This document shows positions 36,212-48,766 of a stretch of DNA of 64,000 nucleotides, piece after piece. A model generated the notes under the pieces. That model was given only the letters and a program-made list of their open reading frames with translations. It was not told where the DNA came from and did no database searches. A program made the translations under genes and the position numbers. The first letter of the stretch is position 1, and every line of letters begins with the position of its first letter. The DNA is taken from the NCBI GenBank assembly GCA_022749755.1, contig CM040451.1, forward strand, positions 9,561,871 to 9,625,870, read 5' to 3'. Source of the stretch: Azadirachta indica (lineage: Eukaryota > Streptophyta > Magnoliopsida > Sapindales > Meliaceae).

Positions 36212-39200
36212 CTACTGTATACTGGGAAGATGACAGCTATATCTCAGTTTCCGATGCAAGGCAAGAGCTTTTTCTAAAGCAACATCTACTCTTGCACCTT
36301 CCCGAAACAATAAGTCATAGAAGTGACAGATAAACTGGGACAAGTCCTCTTCATCATCATCCCAAACACCCATCAAACGTCCCCCGCTCTTCTCAGGTTC
36401 ACTATCTTCCCAGTCACTTACTGGACTAGAAGGTTCAACATCTTCATCTTCTGCCTCTTCCTCTCCAATCTCAAACCTCCCATTTTCCTGAACATCAAAC
36501 TCTCCAGATCCATGCATTGATGTGAGCGGCATTTCCTGTGGTTCAGCGGACGGGCATACCACGGCTTTGGCACCAGAGTCCAGAAATGCCTTAATTAGAG
36601 TTTGGGTTGGCCCATATATTCCTGAGCAAATTATGACCCTGTCCCTCCAAGCTCCAATCTAGGATTCAACAAAACATTAGCATCAGCCATATCACTGGGA
36701 AGGAAGAAAAATCAGGCTCCAACCTTATCACAAATCATAATAACAAAGTTCAAAGCTTCTCAAAGACTAGGAAACTATGCTTGAAGCTGCATCAGCCACA
36801 GAAATGCAAAAAGAAAACTGTGTCCAGTTCATCAGTATGTTCATCACTGAGACTGAAATATTCAAAGAAATACTCCCATCCCAAGGGCAAAATTAAATTA
36901 ATCTAAGAGAACATAATAATGATGAAGCTGGAGCAGTAACACGTAGTACAACTAAAGAAGTTAAAAGTAGTGAATGAACATTAACTATCAATTGTTTCTC
37001 AGTCTATAACTTTAAAAGTACAAACAAACTTAAGAGAGGCATAGTTTAGTAAAACACATACCATCCAACGAACATCATCAGATGTTAAATGCATAGAAGG
37101 GACAGTTCTGCGGAACATATATGCTGCAATCTCTTGGTCATCTTCCATAACCTTCCCAAGCATCAAAGGCAAAATTAGCAGTTTGGTAATCTCTGATAAA
37201 CAACATAAGTAATCATCTTAATGGAAGAAAAAAAAGTAAAAGCACCATACTTGGGTTTGGCGTCCTATATAACGGTGGACAACATTTCCAACTTGGAAGT
37301 ACGGTCTAAAGTGAACCAAATCAGCAATTGTTAATATTTTAGCAAGAACTGAGGCACCCTTTCTGCGGTTGTTGCGTGTCATAGAGAACAAACTTGACTT
37401 GACGCTCTGCAGAAACTTATCTGCAAGTTCTCCAGGTTCAGCAACCACAAACACATCATTCTGCCAGCTAAATAAATAAGCATACCACAGGTCAGGACTA
37501 GTGTGAAACTAGAAAAGCATGAGAAAAAATTACAGTTTAAGACAAATATAGGGGACATGCTGACCTTAATATTGAGCCAAGTGAGTCATTTTGAAGGGCT
37601 AAATGTATAATGCCTACTTGTGGTAGATTCTGTAGCTTCTCATGCAATGATCGGACATGTAAAGAGAGTTGCCTTTGAGGCTTAGGAGACATTGGGGGTG
37701 ATGAAAATGTCTTTCCAGATTGTAATCCATCCAAGCTTAAAGGAGGAACCATATCAATTCGGCCAATCCTCTGCGGGCCAACATCAGGACTATACAAATG
37801 CGGGCTTGAGGGGAAACTTCCAGTGATCAAAGGAGAGGTAAATGGTGTTGGGAATGTTGATCCAGGCATTGTCTTCCATATTCCAGATATCCCATTCATA
37901 AGAGATAACCTTATTCCATTACCTGCACAGAATGTCTCAAGTGCCCTAGCATGATGACCAACTCTTCCCAAATCAGGACTATGCATAGCTTCAACAAGCA
38001 GTACATTACGCCTCCAACCTAAGGAAGGGCTATGCTCATCTACAACAGCAGGAGAGCCAAAAAAATAAATAAATAAAGGATCAGTAGAAAAAGCATCATA
38101 AAGATAAAAAATATATAATACAACTAAAGAAAAAATGAGATGCTACCTGCATTAAACACCTTTCCCCTGGGAAAATGCTGAGATTTCACATTCTCTAACC
38201 ACTTCTCATCCTGTTGAAAAGGAAGAAGCAGTCTCTCACAGACATTTTTGAAGGACTCAGAATTAGTTTTGATATATTCATTAACTGAATCTTCCAATTT
38301 AAGCCAGATTGCTGGATCAGTCTCATCCAGCTCCATATCACAATGTTCATCGACTGTGGGCAAATCATATAAAAGACTAAGTGAGAATCATAATTCTGAA
38401 ATGTGTATGAATAACATCCTACATCAACGAAAGAAGTCAAGGAACCAAATATGTTAAATGATAATTGTTCCAGAATTATTTTGAGGTCAAGTATATGCTT
38501 ATGTAAACAATAAAACACTCCAGATCTGGTACCTGGATTAAACCGAAAGTACTGTATCTCTGGAAGCATAGGCAGCAATGTGCTTAAAGCCTCCTCCACC
38601 CTATCCACAGAGCATGCACTCTCAATCAACACTTGGCCAGTGTCCAGATAACGCCAACCACCTTTCCGCACCTACAAATGCAACTGTTAGTTTTTAAGGA
38701 CAAGGGAATTAGAATCAATAATATCCACAAGTGCAATTGGCAACTTGCCATATCAACAAAAGGAGCCTTTGCATTTGTCTAGTATTCTAATCAAATCCTA
38801 CCCAGATTTTTACTGACAATCATCTCAATACTCCTAAGCATCCAATATGGAAATGCCAGAAAGTGGCTTGACAAGTGGAATATATTATTTATTTGTCCTT
38901 TTCAAAACAAAACAGACGACAAAGGAAAGGGATCATGAATACTATGTTGAACTGAGAGCATCCAGTGCATCAGAAAAGTAGTTCTAATATAAATTCATCA
39001 CTCCACCTAATTATACATTTATTGTTGTAAAAGAAATATGATAGTAGGAGTATATGTGCATAAATTAAGGGTCTTGCTATCTGGTAAATCAAACCAAAAT
39101 TCAGCAGAGTAGAGAATTTCCAGCAGCATTGCTATAAATATGTCCATCTACAGATTCTTCAAATAGATGAGATACCATTGAAAATTCTCTCTTTGAAGAA

Positions 39201-42200
39201 AGGAAAAGCTTGAAATTAACATGTATAATCATCTTCGTTAAATTCTTTATTACCAGTGGGCAGTGCCTTAATACAAAAGGTTGGGCATTTCAAAGCTTTA
39301 TGATCTTGTAGAAGTTTTAAAAATAGAATGTACAGTACTCAGTAGGAAAAAGGTTAAAAACTAATGAAAAAAAAGGTTAATTATGAAAGTTTGCCACTTC
39401 ACCAGAAATTTTGACCACAGAAGAAAAGGTTAAAAACTAAGACTTAAGGCTAGAATCTTATAACCAAAGCTCAGAAAACAAAATCAAGTGAGAAACTATT
39501 TACTTTTGTTGGAACAGAGCCACAACCAATGGAAACTAAGCAATCTATCCTTGTGTCAGGCCATAGAAGTTGAGCTTCTCTTATAGCAAATATGGTAGGA
39601 TTGTTTGCTACTATTGCACCATCTTGCCAGCGGTATACATCTGTGAAGTTGTTTTAGAACATGTAAAATTAGAACAAAAGGAAGAAAAAAGCATCAAAAT
39701 GATCAGGCACCTATTACAAAAGAGTGAAAGAACATTATACCATCTGAGAAATCATCAAGATAATATGGAGCTGCAGATGAGGCTCTTATAGCTTGCCATA
39801 TTTGATGCTTACAACTTCCAATGAAAGCACTGCGTTTATAACCAACTTGAGCACCAGTAGTGGGTGATCCCAGCACAGTGATTCCGGAACTTTCTGAAAT
39901 AGAAAATGGCACTTCTGGTGTTCCAGGAGGGTACTGAATGTTGAAACCAACAAGAGAAGTCAAAAAACAAAAGTCGTATACTAGTAAGGTTTGCACTCTT
40001 TCAATTCCCACAAAACCATAAAGAGAATTCAGAATAATAGCCATAATAAAAAAAAAACATGTTACACAAAATGATACATCCATACCAAACTGAAAGAAAG
40101 AAGTATTGCTGTCAAACCTGATAATTGCGAAATATGAAAGGCTGAGCTGGCATCACGCTGACCAAAGTCGATACAACAAAAACTTTAGGAATGTTTTTCA
40201 CTGTTGATTCTATCAAGAGATTCCCATCCTCATCAGCACACATTTCCTTCAGCAACCTCTCAAACTGATCGGCACTGTGCTGAAAGACAATATGTAAGTA
40301 TCCAATTTCAAGGCATTAATTGTCTTAAACTAATGGCATTTGCCTATTCAAACTGTAACTCTATATTATCAGCAAAAGTTCCACTTTATCAAGAAAATTA
40401 CATCAAATGGGTAAGAAAATACAAAGGTTCATAAACCAGACTTAAAGTGAAAACAAGATTTGCATTCTCATATGTGAAGTTGAAACAGATTATTCATGCA
40501 ATTAGAAAACTTCTAAATCATACAACTATAAATCCCACAACAATTCATTGTGAAGGATATATTAGTTGCATTTAAACAAATGCCGATTGGTCTAATTGAA
40601 GAAATAACTGGTTTGGTATCCAGCGTGGCTAGTCTGTTCATAATTTGATTTGTGCAAACTTGAAGTATTAACTTTATACATGCTTCTGTATTACGTGCTC
40701 ATGGTGCGAAATTTATCAAGAGAAGGCAAAACAAATGGAAAGAACAATCCATACTTTAGATCCATGTACAACAACTCTAAAACTCTGTGATGAACTTTTA
40801 TAAAGTTGATCCAACTTTTCTCTCCAAGTTGCAGCTTCATTGTCTTTTGGAAAAGGTTCAGCAAAGACAAGTTTTCCTGAAGAATCATAATTGCAGAATA
40901 AGATAAATAAATGCAACAATAAACAAGACATTCTAAAATGCTAATATTTTGATAACCCATACTCACCAAGGTTTTTGTATATTTCTTCGCACTGATCCAA
41001 GCTCATCAGCTTAATAGCAAGAGCAATAGCAAGCATGCCACCGGTTGATGTGCCACATATAAGGTCAAACAACTCATGTATCTTCTTACCAGTTCCTTTC
41101 TCAATTTCTTTAAGAATTTGCACTGTTGCCAAACCTTTCATGCCACCTCCATCCATTGAAAGTATGCGCAGTCCTTGTTTTGGAACTTGTCTCCCTCTTA
41201 TGGCACGCCGCAAATTTTCATTTTCTCCTATTAAGACACAGGATGAACAGGACAGACCCTATTAGGTTAAATGATCTCAAAATATGGCCTAAGAAAAATC
41301 AAGCAAACATACCGAGAATTGCCAAAGCACGAGCTGCAGCTTTATTTACACGGGGTTCATGTACAACAGTCAAATGCAACAAAAGGTCCCGCAAACTTTC
41401 AGAAGTAACCAGAATACGGCGATTCTCCAAACAGAAGGCCAAATTTCCAACTGCTAACAAAGCTAACTTTTGTACCTAATGAAAGATAAATTCAATGTTA
41501 GATGACCACATAATAAGCATACAATAGAATACGAGGAGGAAAGTGGAACTTGCCTCTGGGTTTTTATGTGCACATAACAATTTTAATGACTTCAATACAT
41601 CCTTGGTCAACATCTTCTGAGCTACAGTATCACATGCAAAAGCCAACTGGGCCATGACTTGCAGAACAGAGATTACTTCTTCTTCAGCAAAAGATTTAAG
41701 CACTGCTTGAATAGGTTGCATGATGTCGCATTTCATTAACATAATTGCCACAGATACATCTCCAGCAAGAGATGACAGTGCAGAGCATGCTTGTTCAACC
41801 TGCCAGAGAAGAAAGAATATCAAGAAAGTGCCAAATGGACAAACAAATAAACAAGCAAGATTTTGTTTATGATCACAAGGATTACAAACATACCACATGA
41901 CGGTTGTCACTACTTATCATACTAATAAGCTGCCGGACAGCATTTTCATCTTTGCCAACAAAGACCCGGTTTTCTTGGTCTTGCATTATCTTTGCCAGTG
42001 CAGATGCTAGCAAAGGGTGATGGCAAGAAGAGAAACGGAATATAAGAGAGAAGAAAGCACTTAGCTTGTGTCTGGATGCACCAAAATAAGAACTGTTTTC
42101 CATCTGCAACCGCACCAAAAATATAACATGACTTAATAACTATGTCTAGTGCAAATGTAATGCCAAAAACTGAAAATAGTTTTATCAACCACAACCTCAA

Positions 42201-43987
42201 TTTGGACATTCACTGATCTAAGGTTTTCATCGGCCACAATCCTAATATTTGCAAGAGATAAGTGTCGAAGTTTATGTAGTGGCAAAATTTCTGGAAGAAA
42301 TTCAAGAGGGTTTCCAAAGAGCCTAAGAATTCTTAACTCTGCCATAGCCCTGCCATTCAACTGGAGAAAAACATTAGACACAGAGGAAATTATAGAATTT
42401 ACAAGCTTAACTAAAACAGGAAGTCAACAAGGTATAGAGACTAAACAAAAATGTTAAATTGTTGGAAAATTGACCTGAAATCCAGAAGAGGCCGAACAAG
42501 CTTGTTGTGTTCTAATGACAATTCCACCAGTCTCACACATTCTCTCAGTTCCACTGCTCATAATTTCAAAATAAAATCAATTAACCAAAATTACAGGAAA
42601 CATATGTAGCCTAGGTATGAGGAGTTTTCAACTCTCCAGGAACTTGAATTGGTTAAGCAAGTGACTACAGATATACACGTATAATAATTCCATGCCTTAC
42701 CAGGAACAGAAACAAGCATGTTATTGTCAACAGACAGAACTTTTAAATTTTTCAGTGCACCAAGCTCTGGTGGCAGAGTTGATAGCTTATTGTTATCAAG
42801 GTACAGTTTCTCAAGAAGTGGCAAACGAGTCAACTCCACTGGCAATGCCTGTCAATAAACACACAACAGAAAGTTATTAAAAATGTTTGCCATGTTACAT
42901 ACAACCTAAGCAAGAAGCAAAGCTGGACATCCCATTCTCAACAACATTTGATTGAGAACACCGAGCATTCTTATAAATTGCAACTCTATGCTATCAATAA
43001 AATGGATTAATGGAAGACTAAGCTCTAGTACAAAGGCCAGAACATTCAATCAAGATGATATCCAAGTATCAACCATATACAGCATAGCAGTAGACAGTGA
43101 ATAAAAAATGAATAAAAGGTTGAACTTTGAAAAGAGAACAATTACCAAAAGTAATCAATCTGCTTCTTTGATAAATGAAGAAAATCTAAACTTTTTAGGT
43201 CTAGTTGAGTAAAGACTTCTATTTTGAATGAAATATAACAACAATTCAACATTTTGGATTTTATTTTCTAAACTTTCAAACAAAGCCTAAAACATTAACA
43301 AGGAACATAAAACTTTCAAACAATGCCTAAAACATTAACACGGAACATAAAACCCCATATGAACTTCAAAATTCAATTAAAAAGAAAATGGAACAAGAAC
43401 TTATCGTTCGGACTTATCAACCCAGACACACACCGAGAAAGAAAAAAAAAAAAACTCACCGACAAACCAATGCCAGAGAGGCTAACCGCAGTAACAGTCT
43501 CCCAATGATCACCGCAGCCAGACCCCACCCCATTCCCAGGGCCACCAACAACCAGGTCGGATCTCATCAGCCGGGTCAAAACCCCGATTCCGTCGCTCAG
43601 CTGCCCCGACCCTGCCGCCTTCGTCAAGACTACCCCTCTTAACGGCTCTCTCCTCTTGACCACCCTCATTCCCACTCCAACATTCGCTACGTCATCACCA
43701 ACCTCGTCCGACTTTTCCGGCGCCAATTCAACCACCACCGAGTCCTGTGGCACAGGCAGCGCCACCATCCACTGCGATTGCAGCTTCAGCGCCAACTGCT
43801 CTTCCTCCTCACCACTCGTCCACTCCAGCTCGATCCGGAACCCTAATTCTGGATCTCTCGTCATCACAGTCGGAGACGTCAATGAAGTTGAACGGTTAAG
43901 ATCTTCCCCTGATTCTTCAACACCATAGCTTAGTGTCAGTTTGAAGATCTCCAACGGTCGCTTCCATCCGAGTCCCCAAGAAGACAT
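36212..43987 (-). CDS. PLA1: LRR-ARM-patatin phospholipase (Phospholipase A I type)
   Basis: About eighteen coding exons give roughly 1,300 residues collinear with Arabidopsis phospholipase A I. The start MSSWGLGWKRPLEIF (43987) is preferred over an upstream in-frame ATG at 44014 because the family begins MSWGLGWKR. Order: N-terminal region (exon 1); leucine-rich repeats at about 42848-42200 (LPLLEKLYLDNNKLSTLPPE); armadillo-like repeats at about 42100-41310; the patatin domain at about 41230-39510; and a long C-terminal region with an acidic stretch near 36430. Patatin motifs are DGGGMKG (oxyanion hole), GTSTGG (nucleophile Ser) and DGAIVANNP (catalytic Asp), so the Ser-Asp dyad is intact. 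The family hydrolyses acyl chains of phospho- and galactolipids and has been linked to basal jasmonate levels. No frame break is seen. Confidence 0.94.
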
Positions 43988-45893
43988 TGTGATCGGCAAG
44001 ATCAACAATACCAAAATGCTTGATCAGATCGGACGGCTGGCGATCCCTTTAAGTGTTATCACATTTGAACGATCATACCATTGTTAGCGTTAATGTTAGT
44101 GTGTTGGAATAACTTATAAGTTAACAAAAGATTACTTAAATTTAATATGCAAAATTCAGGGTTAGGGTTTATGGATGATGAGAGTTAATGGCGGGAGCTA
44201 AACTAACTGAAGGTGGTGTAATTTGTATTTTGTTTGCTTTGTTCACTTTAATCTCTCCGATTTTTTATCGTTCGTGTTTGTTGCCGTCGTGGTCTGGATG
44301 ATTCTACGATGTCGTTTTCCCTAATATGCAACGTCACCGTTTGGTATAAGATGTATTTGGTGTTCGTTTATCACATTTATGACTCGTTAGAAAATCGTAT
44401 TTGCTTGGCTAAACGTTTTTATTATTGTCGTTTTCTTAAACAAGGCGTTTTAATAAATGAGGAAAAGCAAAAGAAAGCGTTGATTTCGGAGATAATTATT
44501 ATTAATTTATTTCTTCGAAGGAGAAAGTCCAACAACTCAGAACTTCGAAAGAGAAAATGGTTAAGTATAATGAGAAAAAAAGAAAAAAAAAAAACCAATT
44601 TTAATATGTCCGCCAAGTTTCGGTCGATTGAAGTTGCCTAATCCTGTTGCTACGCCATCCTGGTGTACAGTTCGATATGTTGATAGCACAAGCGTTGGCT
44701 CACCGCTCATTTGACACATATTCATGATCTCGACAAATTGTATAGAAGTTTCAACGCTAATGTCGTTGTCATTATCGGCAGCATAACAGTGAAACAGGCC
44801 TACCTTTCTAGATTTTCTTCTTTACGATGTGAGTTGTATTTGTGGGATTTGAAAGAACTATGATCCTTCAGCATAGGCAGCAATTTGCAGGTGTAAAATG
44901 GGGAAGTCATTTTCAACTTTCCCAGTATGTCAAATCATTACCTTATTACACTAACCAAAAAGAAAAGGTGACAACACTAATTGTGTGTTATTGCAGAAGA
45001 CTAACAAAACTATTCCCTAGTCCAAGAATATGCCTTTGAAAACGGTTTGAATTCAAACAGTTCCAGAGAAGTCAAAAACTCCTTCCAAGAACTTTCAGCG
45101 CTACTACTTATCTCAACATCTTATCAACCCTTGAAATTCTTTATTGCTATTTGCCAAAATGGACTCAGAAGGACTACAATTAAGCAAACCAACTGTTTTA
45201 ACAAATAATGAGAGACTTGCTAATTATTGCTAAAACTAAACAAAATTAGTATGCTCATTTCTTATGGGATAAGCTCCATTATTCATGCGTTCAGTCGGTA
45301 GCTTTTATGGCAAAAAATTGTTCCTTGAGAGCGACATTCCGTCATGTCAAAATATTTAAGCCAACAAATAGTAATGAGCACATCCACAAACCAATTTATA
45401 GAAATATTTTGAACTTGTTAGATTGTTTGCATCATTCTTTCCAGATTTGGGCTTATCCAACTTATTGAGTCTACGCATATAGCTATTGTGATAGCCAAAT
45501 TAGAAGGCAGTCACATTGGCATAGCTGCGTCTTGTTGGTGCAAAACATGAATAAAATTAGATGCATGATATTGCCGTCAATGAAACTGTCAGTGTAAATC
45601 AGGAAGGCATTTTGTAAGAAGCAGACAATTAAAACTGATCATTCCAACGAGGGGCCATGGTCAAGTTCTCTCTTCCTAAAATGAGGGTGCCATACACCTA
45701 CAATAAAATCTAAAAGTCGTCTTTTACTGTGTCTTCCAAGACTAATGGGGAACTAATCAATCAGTCTCTGGCTTAGAATGCACGAGATCGGTCTCTCAAG
45801 CTAAAATTATAAGACTTAAGCTTCAAACAAATTTCCTACTATGCCATATCCACACTACCGGGATTAGGCATATGAATGTTCCTCAATATGCAA
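43988..45893. other. Spacer upstream of the phospholipase gene
   Basis: Contains the phospholipase promoter with a telo-box (see 44162) and the presumed 3' UTR of the deaminase gene. A plus-strand open frame at 44309-44641 is Lys/Ile-rich with no similarity I recognise. No RNA gene or clear mobile element is seen. Confidence 0.4.
44162..44170 (-). promoter_or_regulatory. Telo-box upstream of the phospholipase gene
   Basis: On the minus strand this reads AAACCCTAA, about 175 bases before the phospholipase ATG. It lies in a probable promoter or 5' UTR. Confidence 0.4.
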
Positions 45894-48766
45894 TTAGTCA
45901 TAGATCCAGCTCCTTTCAGTCAAATAAAAAATCTCCTTCAAATCTTGCTTCACTCCATCATCAGCAAATATAAACTCTACTGATTTTTTGCCAGATCGAA
46001 CATTTCCCTCCTTCCAAGACCTGAACAATGATAAAACAATCTATTAGTAAGAATAGGATTAATCAAATTTCAGCCAAATAAAATAGTAACACAACACCCA
46101 CCAAATGCTGAAGCAGCAAGATGGTACTCCCTAGAAATGCTAGTGGCGAAAACCCCTGTATCATCAGTGCACAGGACTAAAGGATGTTGCGCCTTGTAGA
46201 GATCAACTGCATAAGGAACACTGTGTTACAAGGCAGACGCCCAAGACTTATTCTGTAACAACTAAAAAAGAGTAAAGATACAAAACACCCCGGGCCCCCT
46301 CTGCCCCCCCAAGGTTTGCCCTTGTTACCAACAGGCTCCATGATTTCAAAATAGGCAGAAACCTGTCCTACCCCTGGGGAAGCCCCTTAAGAATTTTAAG
46401 AGAATTTTATAATGAGTTGAAAAAACTCAAGAGACATTCTGAAAAACTTTAAAACCAGAGGGATGCACATGTATTTCAAAGCTCAGCAGAGGACAACGGA
46501 ATTTTCACCTTAGACAAAGTTCAACCATTACATTTATAAGTAGTAGAGCCTTGTTTAGTGAGTTAGTCAAGCCAATACAAAGTTCGCATATTTTATTACA
46601 AAAAATTTACAAATCTATCTAAATATTGAAATGGAGGCATGGGAGAGAACCTAACCAAAATGGTGAATATCTATTGAAGAAATTGTTTCAGTCCTGATGT
46701 TGGATGTCAAACAGATCTCAACCTGTAAAACATATATAGACAAAAACACAAAAAACAACAATAATAATTAGCAATCGAAACATACTCAACTAACAAACTT
46801 TTGACCTGTCAATTTTAAGGTTAACATTAAAAAAAAAACATTTTGTCTGGCAGAACATGACAAAATGTTTTATGCCAATGAATATAATAGCATGGACATG
46901 ACAACACTCAGAGGGTTTGATCAATGACAAACTTTCAGACTTACTGGAAAATTTAAGGAACTGTACAAACTTTGATGAACAAAATATGATTGATCAATAG
47001 CACAAACATGCTGGTAAAATTATTGGACCAATAAGATTCTGAGATTCTCATGTTCTAAGAAAGTTGTGAGGATATATTCTTTATCATTCAAATTCCAACA
47101 AAGGAAAAAATATTTGTAGATAAAAGGAAGGGCCATAAAATTCTAACCGGGATCTTAGACAATTTCAACTTTCTCCATTCTTCCTCTTCAAAGCAACAAG
47201 CATGGCCAACTCTCTGAGGTTGAAAGTCTAGCATATTTTGGATCTCCTTCTTATTAGGTACCTACAAGCACTAAGTTTCAAAAATAAACTAGTTAGGATC
47301 AATCCATTAATAGCAGAAACACGTAAATTGAATAACAAAAGTTAACATTCAAAAGATAAATTCACCTCCCCACAATGAAGAGTTATCTGAAGACCTTGTT
47401 CCCTAGCAAATCTTAATGCTGGCAAGAAAGTAGTCCTGTCTCAGGTGCAAAGGAAATTTGCAATTTTAAGATATTTACAGCAAACAAAAAAACACTAATA
47501 TTTACGCACTACAAGAGATCAGTACAAAGGAGTACCATTCACCCACGATGGGGTTTCCAGAGAGATCAATGCCAACCACACCCAAATCCCTCATTTCCAG
47601 AGCAAGCTTAACCTGTGAAAAGGAGAGGGAAGAGAAATTACTTGTCATATACATGGGATGATATACAGCTTAAAATATTGTTGGCAGGCCATATTTTCCT
47701 AACATACAGTTTCCAGGGCAGCTTCAGTAGTCTCACGACGGTCAATGCTGAGAAGAAGTCTAACATACATCTTTTTTGTTGCAGTGCCATTACATGCATC
47801 ATTCATATTCTTATTATTCATAGTAAATTTTTGACAACCAAAATCAACATCAACTGCACTGACAGCCCTTAAACCTTCCATAACTGCTTCCATGTAAGAG
47901 CGCTTGCTCATTCCAATAGACTCATTTCTCTGCATAAGAAGAAACCCAACAAGTTCCTCTATTTGTTAAACGGCATGCTGCTCTAACAAGTTTTCAGGAA
48001 AAACCAAAACAGGTTTCCAAAATGAAAACTTGACAACCCAATTAAGTACCTTTGGAGTTGTTCTTAACTCAAGGTATACAACATTCTCAGAAGCAAAATC
48101 TTCAACCACCTGTTCCATAAATTTTTAAAGAAAATGACGAATATGAAAGGAAAGTTTAGATGGCAAAGAAAAATCAAAGATTCAAAAGTAGCTTGTCATA
48201 CTTCTCTAGTAATTCTTGTCACAGTTGCGTGGTCAGTGGTGAGAATATGGATCAGGTCAAATAACTTGAACACCTCATGTAAAGAACGGTCATCTGAATT
48301 GAACAAAAATTAGATAAAATTTCCAATCCCAAGATTCAAGAGTATCCCAATTATGATATGTGGATAAAAATAGGAAATTGATGTTCTTCACATATTGTTA
48401 TTTTTTAAAAGCAGAAACCAAAGAGGAACTAAACAAACTATAGAGCACAAGGAAGGTACACACCTTTCATAATAACGTGTTCCACATCTGAGAATGCTAT
48501 GACACCCTTTTCACCCAAAACTCTAGCAAGTTCCCTGTAAAACATATATACAATTAACTACTAATAATAACCTAGAAATTGTTAAACCAGAATTAGAACA
48601 AAAGAAAATTATAAGATCCTACAGAAGAATTTGCATTGAAAGAAAAGAACCAAACAGTCAACAGAGAGAGAATAAAGCAAAGAGCTTACAGAAGAGTGGA
48701 GTCTCTGATGGAGCCATTGAGGTGAGCATGTAGTTCAATCTTTGGAATCGACACACACCACTCCAT
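45894..48766 (-). CDS. MAPDA: N6-methyl-AMP deaminase (ADAL/MAPDA), frameshifted in last exon
   Basis: Eleven exons on the minus strand, starting MEWCVSIPKIELHAHLNGS at 48766. Metal and active-site motifs of the adenosine deaminase fold are present: HAHLNGS (about 48740), TLHCGE (about 47370), RVGHAC (about 47200) and LCTDDTGVF (about 46160). Plant MAPDA converts N6-methyl-AMP to IMP, clearing a modified nucleotide from RNA turnover. In the last exon the frame reads FDLAKNQ and stops at 45977-45979. Removing one base from the count, homology continues in the next frame (SVEFIFADDGVKQDLKEIF) to a stop at 45894. The break lies at a run of six A (45984-45989), where seven would restore the frame. 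As read, about 30 C-terminal residues are lost. It may be a sequencing error or a real allele. Confidence 0.9.
46270..46395. repeat. MITE-terminus-like fragment in a deaminase intron
   Basis: A GC-richer patch in intron 9 (ACACCCCGGGCCCCC, AAGGTTTGCCCTTGTTACC, GATTTCAAAATAGG, CCCCTGGGGAAGCCCC). It resembles the ends of the foldback element at 19129-20048 in motif order: AAGGTTTGC, then TTAACTACC-like, then TTTCAAAA. Only one end is evident. Confidence 0.35.

Noticed and set aside
44309..44641. 110-codon plus-strand open frame upstream of the phospholipase gene
   Set aside because: Lys/Ile-rich low-complexity end, no similarity recognised; composition explains its length.
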